6,635 nt of DNA. Origin: a candidate division TA06 bacterium (GTDB taxonomy: Bacteria > Ratteibacteria > UBA8468 > MWAK01). Shown in pieces: positions 5,902 through 6,635 of this stretch. A model generated the notes under the pieces. It had not been told where the DNA came from. It searched no databases and saw only the letters and a list, made by a program, of their open reading frames with translations. The stretch covers positions 1 to 6,635 of the forward strand of contig JAKJFK010000097.1 of the NCBI GenBank assembly GCA_022704925.1. Direction: 5' to 3'. How positions within the stretch are numbered: the first letter of the stretch is position 1; every line of letters starts with the position of its first letter. A program made the translations under genes and the position numbers.

Positions 5902-6477
5902 ATGGCAAAACAAGGTAAAAGACCGGTTCGCATTCCAGACGGGGTCAAGGCCTCGCTGGAGGGGACGGTCCTTAAGATGAGCGGTCCGATGGGAAACCTC
6001 GGCCTGGAAGTGCCCCCGGTCCTGTCGGTAGTCCTGGAAAAGGGTTCGATCCGGGTTGACTTCCGGTCGGCCGCGGGCAACGGCGAGCGCAAGAATGAGA
6101 CGGAAAACGAAAGCCTGCGCAGCCTCTACCGGGCGCTCATCAACAGCCGGATGAAGGCCGTGAAGGAAGGTATTACCAAGCAGCTGGAAGTGATCGGGGT
6201 CGGCTACCAGGCGGAGCTGAAGGGCAAAAACCTGGTCCTGAAGATCGGTTTTTCTCACCCGGTCTCGGTACCGGTCCCGTCGGAGATAAAGGTCAAGGTG
6301 GAGAAGAACCTGATCACCCTGGCCGGTTCCGATCCGCAGCAGGTTGGAGATTTTGCCGCCCGGGTACGCGGGGTCCGGCCGCCGGAACCTTACGGCGGCA
6401 AGGGAATCCGTTACCAGGGCGAATACGTCCGGCAGAAGGTCGGCAAGACCGCCGGCGCCACCGGAACCACCAAGTAA
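5902..6477 (+). CDS. rplF: 50S ribosomal protein L6
   Basis: L6 has two similar domains and sits near the sarcin-ricin loop and factor-binding site. The product has 191 residues, longer than E. coli's 177. The N-terminus MAKQGKRPVRIPDGV corresponds to the usual MSRIGKKPIxIPxGV. The first domain includes MSGPMGNL (26-33), then a hydrophilic Glu/Asn/Arg-rich linker at about 56-70 that accounts for part of the extra length. The second domain has LEVIGVGYQA (95-104), LKIGFSHPV (113-121) and the signature RGVRPPEPYGGKGIRYQGE (156-174). The C-terminal tail GKTAGATGTTK is also slightly extended. No clear Shine-Dalgarno is present in the 30-base gap upstream. Confidence 0.96.
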   Translation: MAKQGKRPVRIPDGVKASLEGTVLKMSGPMGNLGLEVPPVLSVVLEKGSIRVDFRSAAGNGERKNETENESLRSLYRALINSRMKAVKEGITKQLEVIGVGYQAELKGKNLVLKIGFSHPVSVPVPSEIKVKVEKNLITLAGSDPQQVGDFAARVRGVRPPEPYGGKGIRYQGEYVRQKVGKTAGATGTTK

Positions 6478-6493
6478 AGACTGGACCGCAGAC

Positions 6494-6635
6494 ATGATCA
6501 AGGGTAAAGAGAAACGGCGACAGATGCGCCACCGGCGCGGCCTGAAGAAGATCCAGGCCAAGGCGGGCCGGCCGCGTCTGATGGTGCGCAAGAGCCTTAA
6601 ACATATTTACGCGATCCTGATTGACGACACGGCGG
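6494..6635 (+). CDS. rplR: 50S ribosomal protein L18, N-terminal part (partial)
   Basis: The ATG at 6494, 16 bases after rplF, opens a frame that runs off the right edge after 47 codons. The product begins MIKGKEKRRQMRHRRGLKKI, a strongly basic N-terminal tail as in L18, followed by GRPRLMVRKSLKHIYAILIDD, which matches the family's RPRLxVxRSxKHIYAQxIDD. L18 binds 5S rRNA together with L5 in the central protuberance. The position after rplF is that of rplR in the spc operon. Only the first 40 percent or so of the usual 115-120 residues is visible. No strong ribosome binding site is seen. Confidence 0.94.
   Translation, partial: MIKGKEKRRQMRHRRGLKKIQAKAGRPRLMVRKSLKHIYAILIDDTA

Noticed and set aside
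5455-6591. Antisense open frame of 378 codons opposite rpsH and rplF
   Set aside because: It lies wholly opposite two clearly conserved ribosomal genes. Its product is rich in Arg, Leu, Asp and Pro with no recognisable domain, as expected from the complement of GC-rich codons.

Overview
The window is an uninterrupted stretch of bacterial ribosomal-protein genes: the 3' part of the S10 operon joined directly to the first part of the spc operon, all on the + strand. The order is rplC (3' end only), rplD, rplW, rplB, rpsS, rplV, rpsC, rplP, rpmC, rpsQ, rplN, rplX, rplE, rpsN, rpsH, rplF and rplR (5' end only). This is the ancestral bacterial order, with no inserted, missing or broken gene. Fifteen genes are complete and two are cut by the window edges.

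Layout. Positions 1-68 carry the last codons of L3. Positions 92-4001 hold L4, L23, L2, S19, L22, S3, L16, L29 and S17 (S10-operon part). Positions 4003-6635 hold L14, L24, L5, S14, S8, L6 and the start of L18 (spc part). Gaps between genes are 1-30 bases, and four junctions overlap (rplW/rplB, rplV/rpsC, rplP/rpmC, rplN/rplX). No intergenic stretch is long enough for a promoter, terminator or leader, so the block is almost certainly one transcript with translational coupling. The spacer that separates the S10 and spc operons in E. coli is reduced here to a single base. No mobile element, CRISPR, tRNA or rRNA was seen.

Organism. The DNA is GC-rich, with G/C favoured at third codon positions. 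S14 is the short zinc-binding type and L24 keeps a four-cysteine zinc ribbon, unlike E. coli. Several proteins are intact but carry substitutions at positions I know as strongly conserved: L2 (His231 to Leu), L22 loop tip, S3 (Arg132 to Phe and others) and S8. This suggests a deep-branching or little-studied bacterial lineage. Some phrases in L4 and L6 recall Omnitrophota-like or other uncultured phyla, but I cannot place it from sequence alone.

Function. All products are structural parts of the ribosome, made together in near-stoichiometric amounts. L3, L4, L22, L23, L24 and L29 shape the large-subunit core and the tunnel exit. L2, L16, L14, L5, L6 and L18 build the functional faces of the 50S. 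S3, S14, S19, S17 and S8 belong to the 30S head and body. I see no new biological system here. The points worth a second look are the residue-level departures in S3, S8, L22 and L2.
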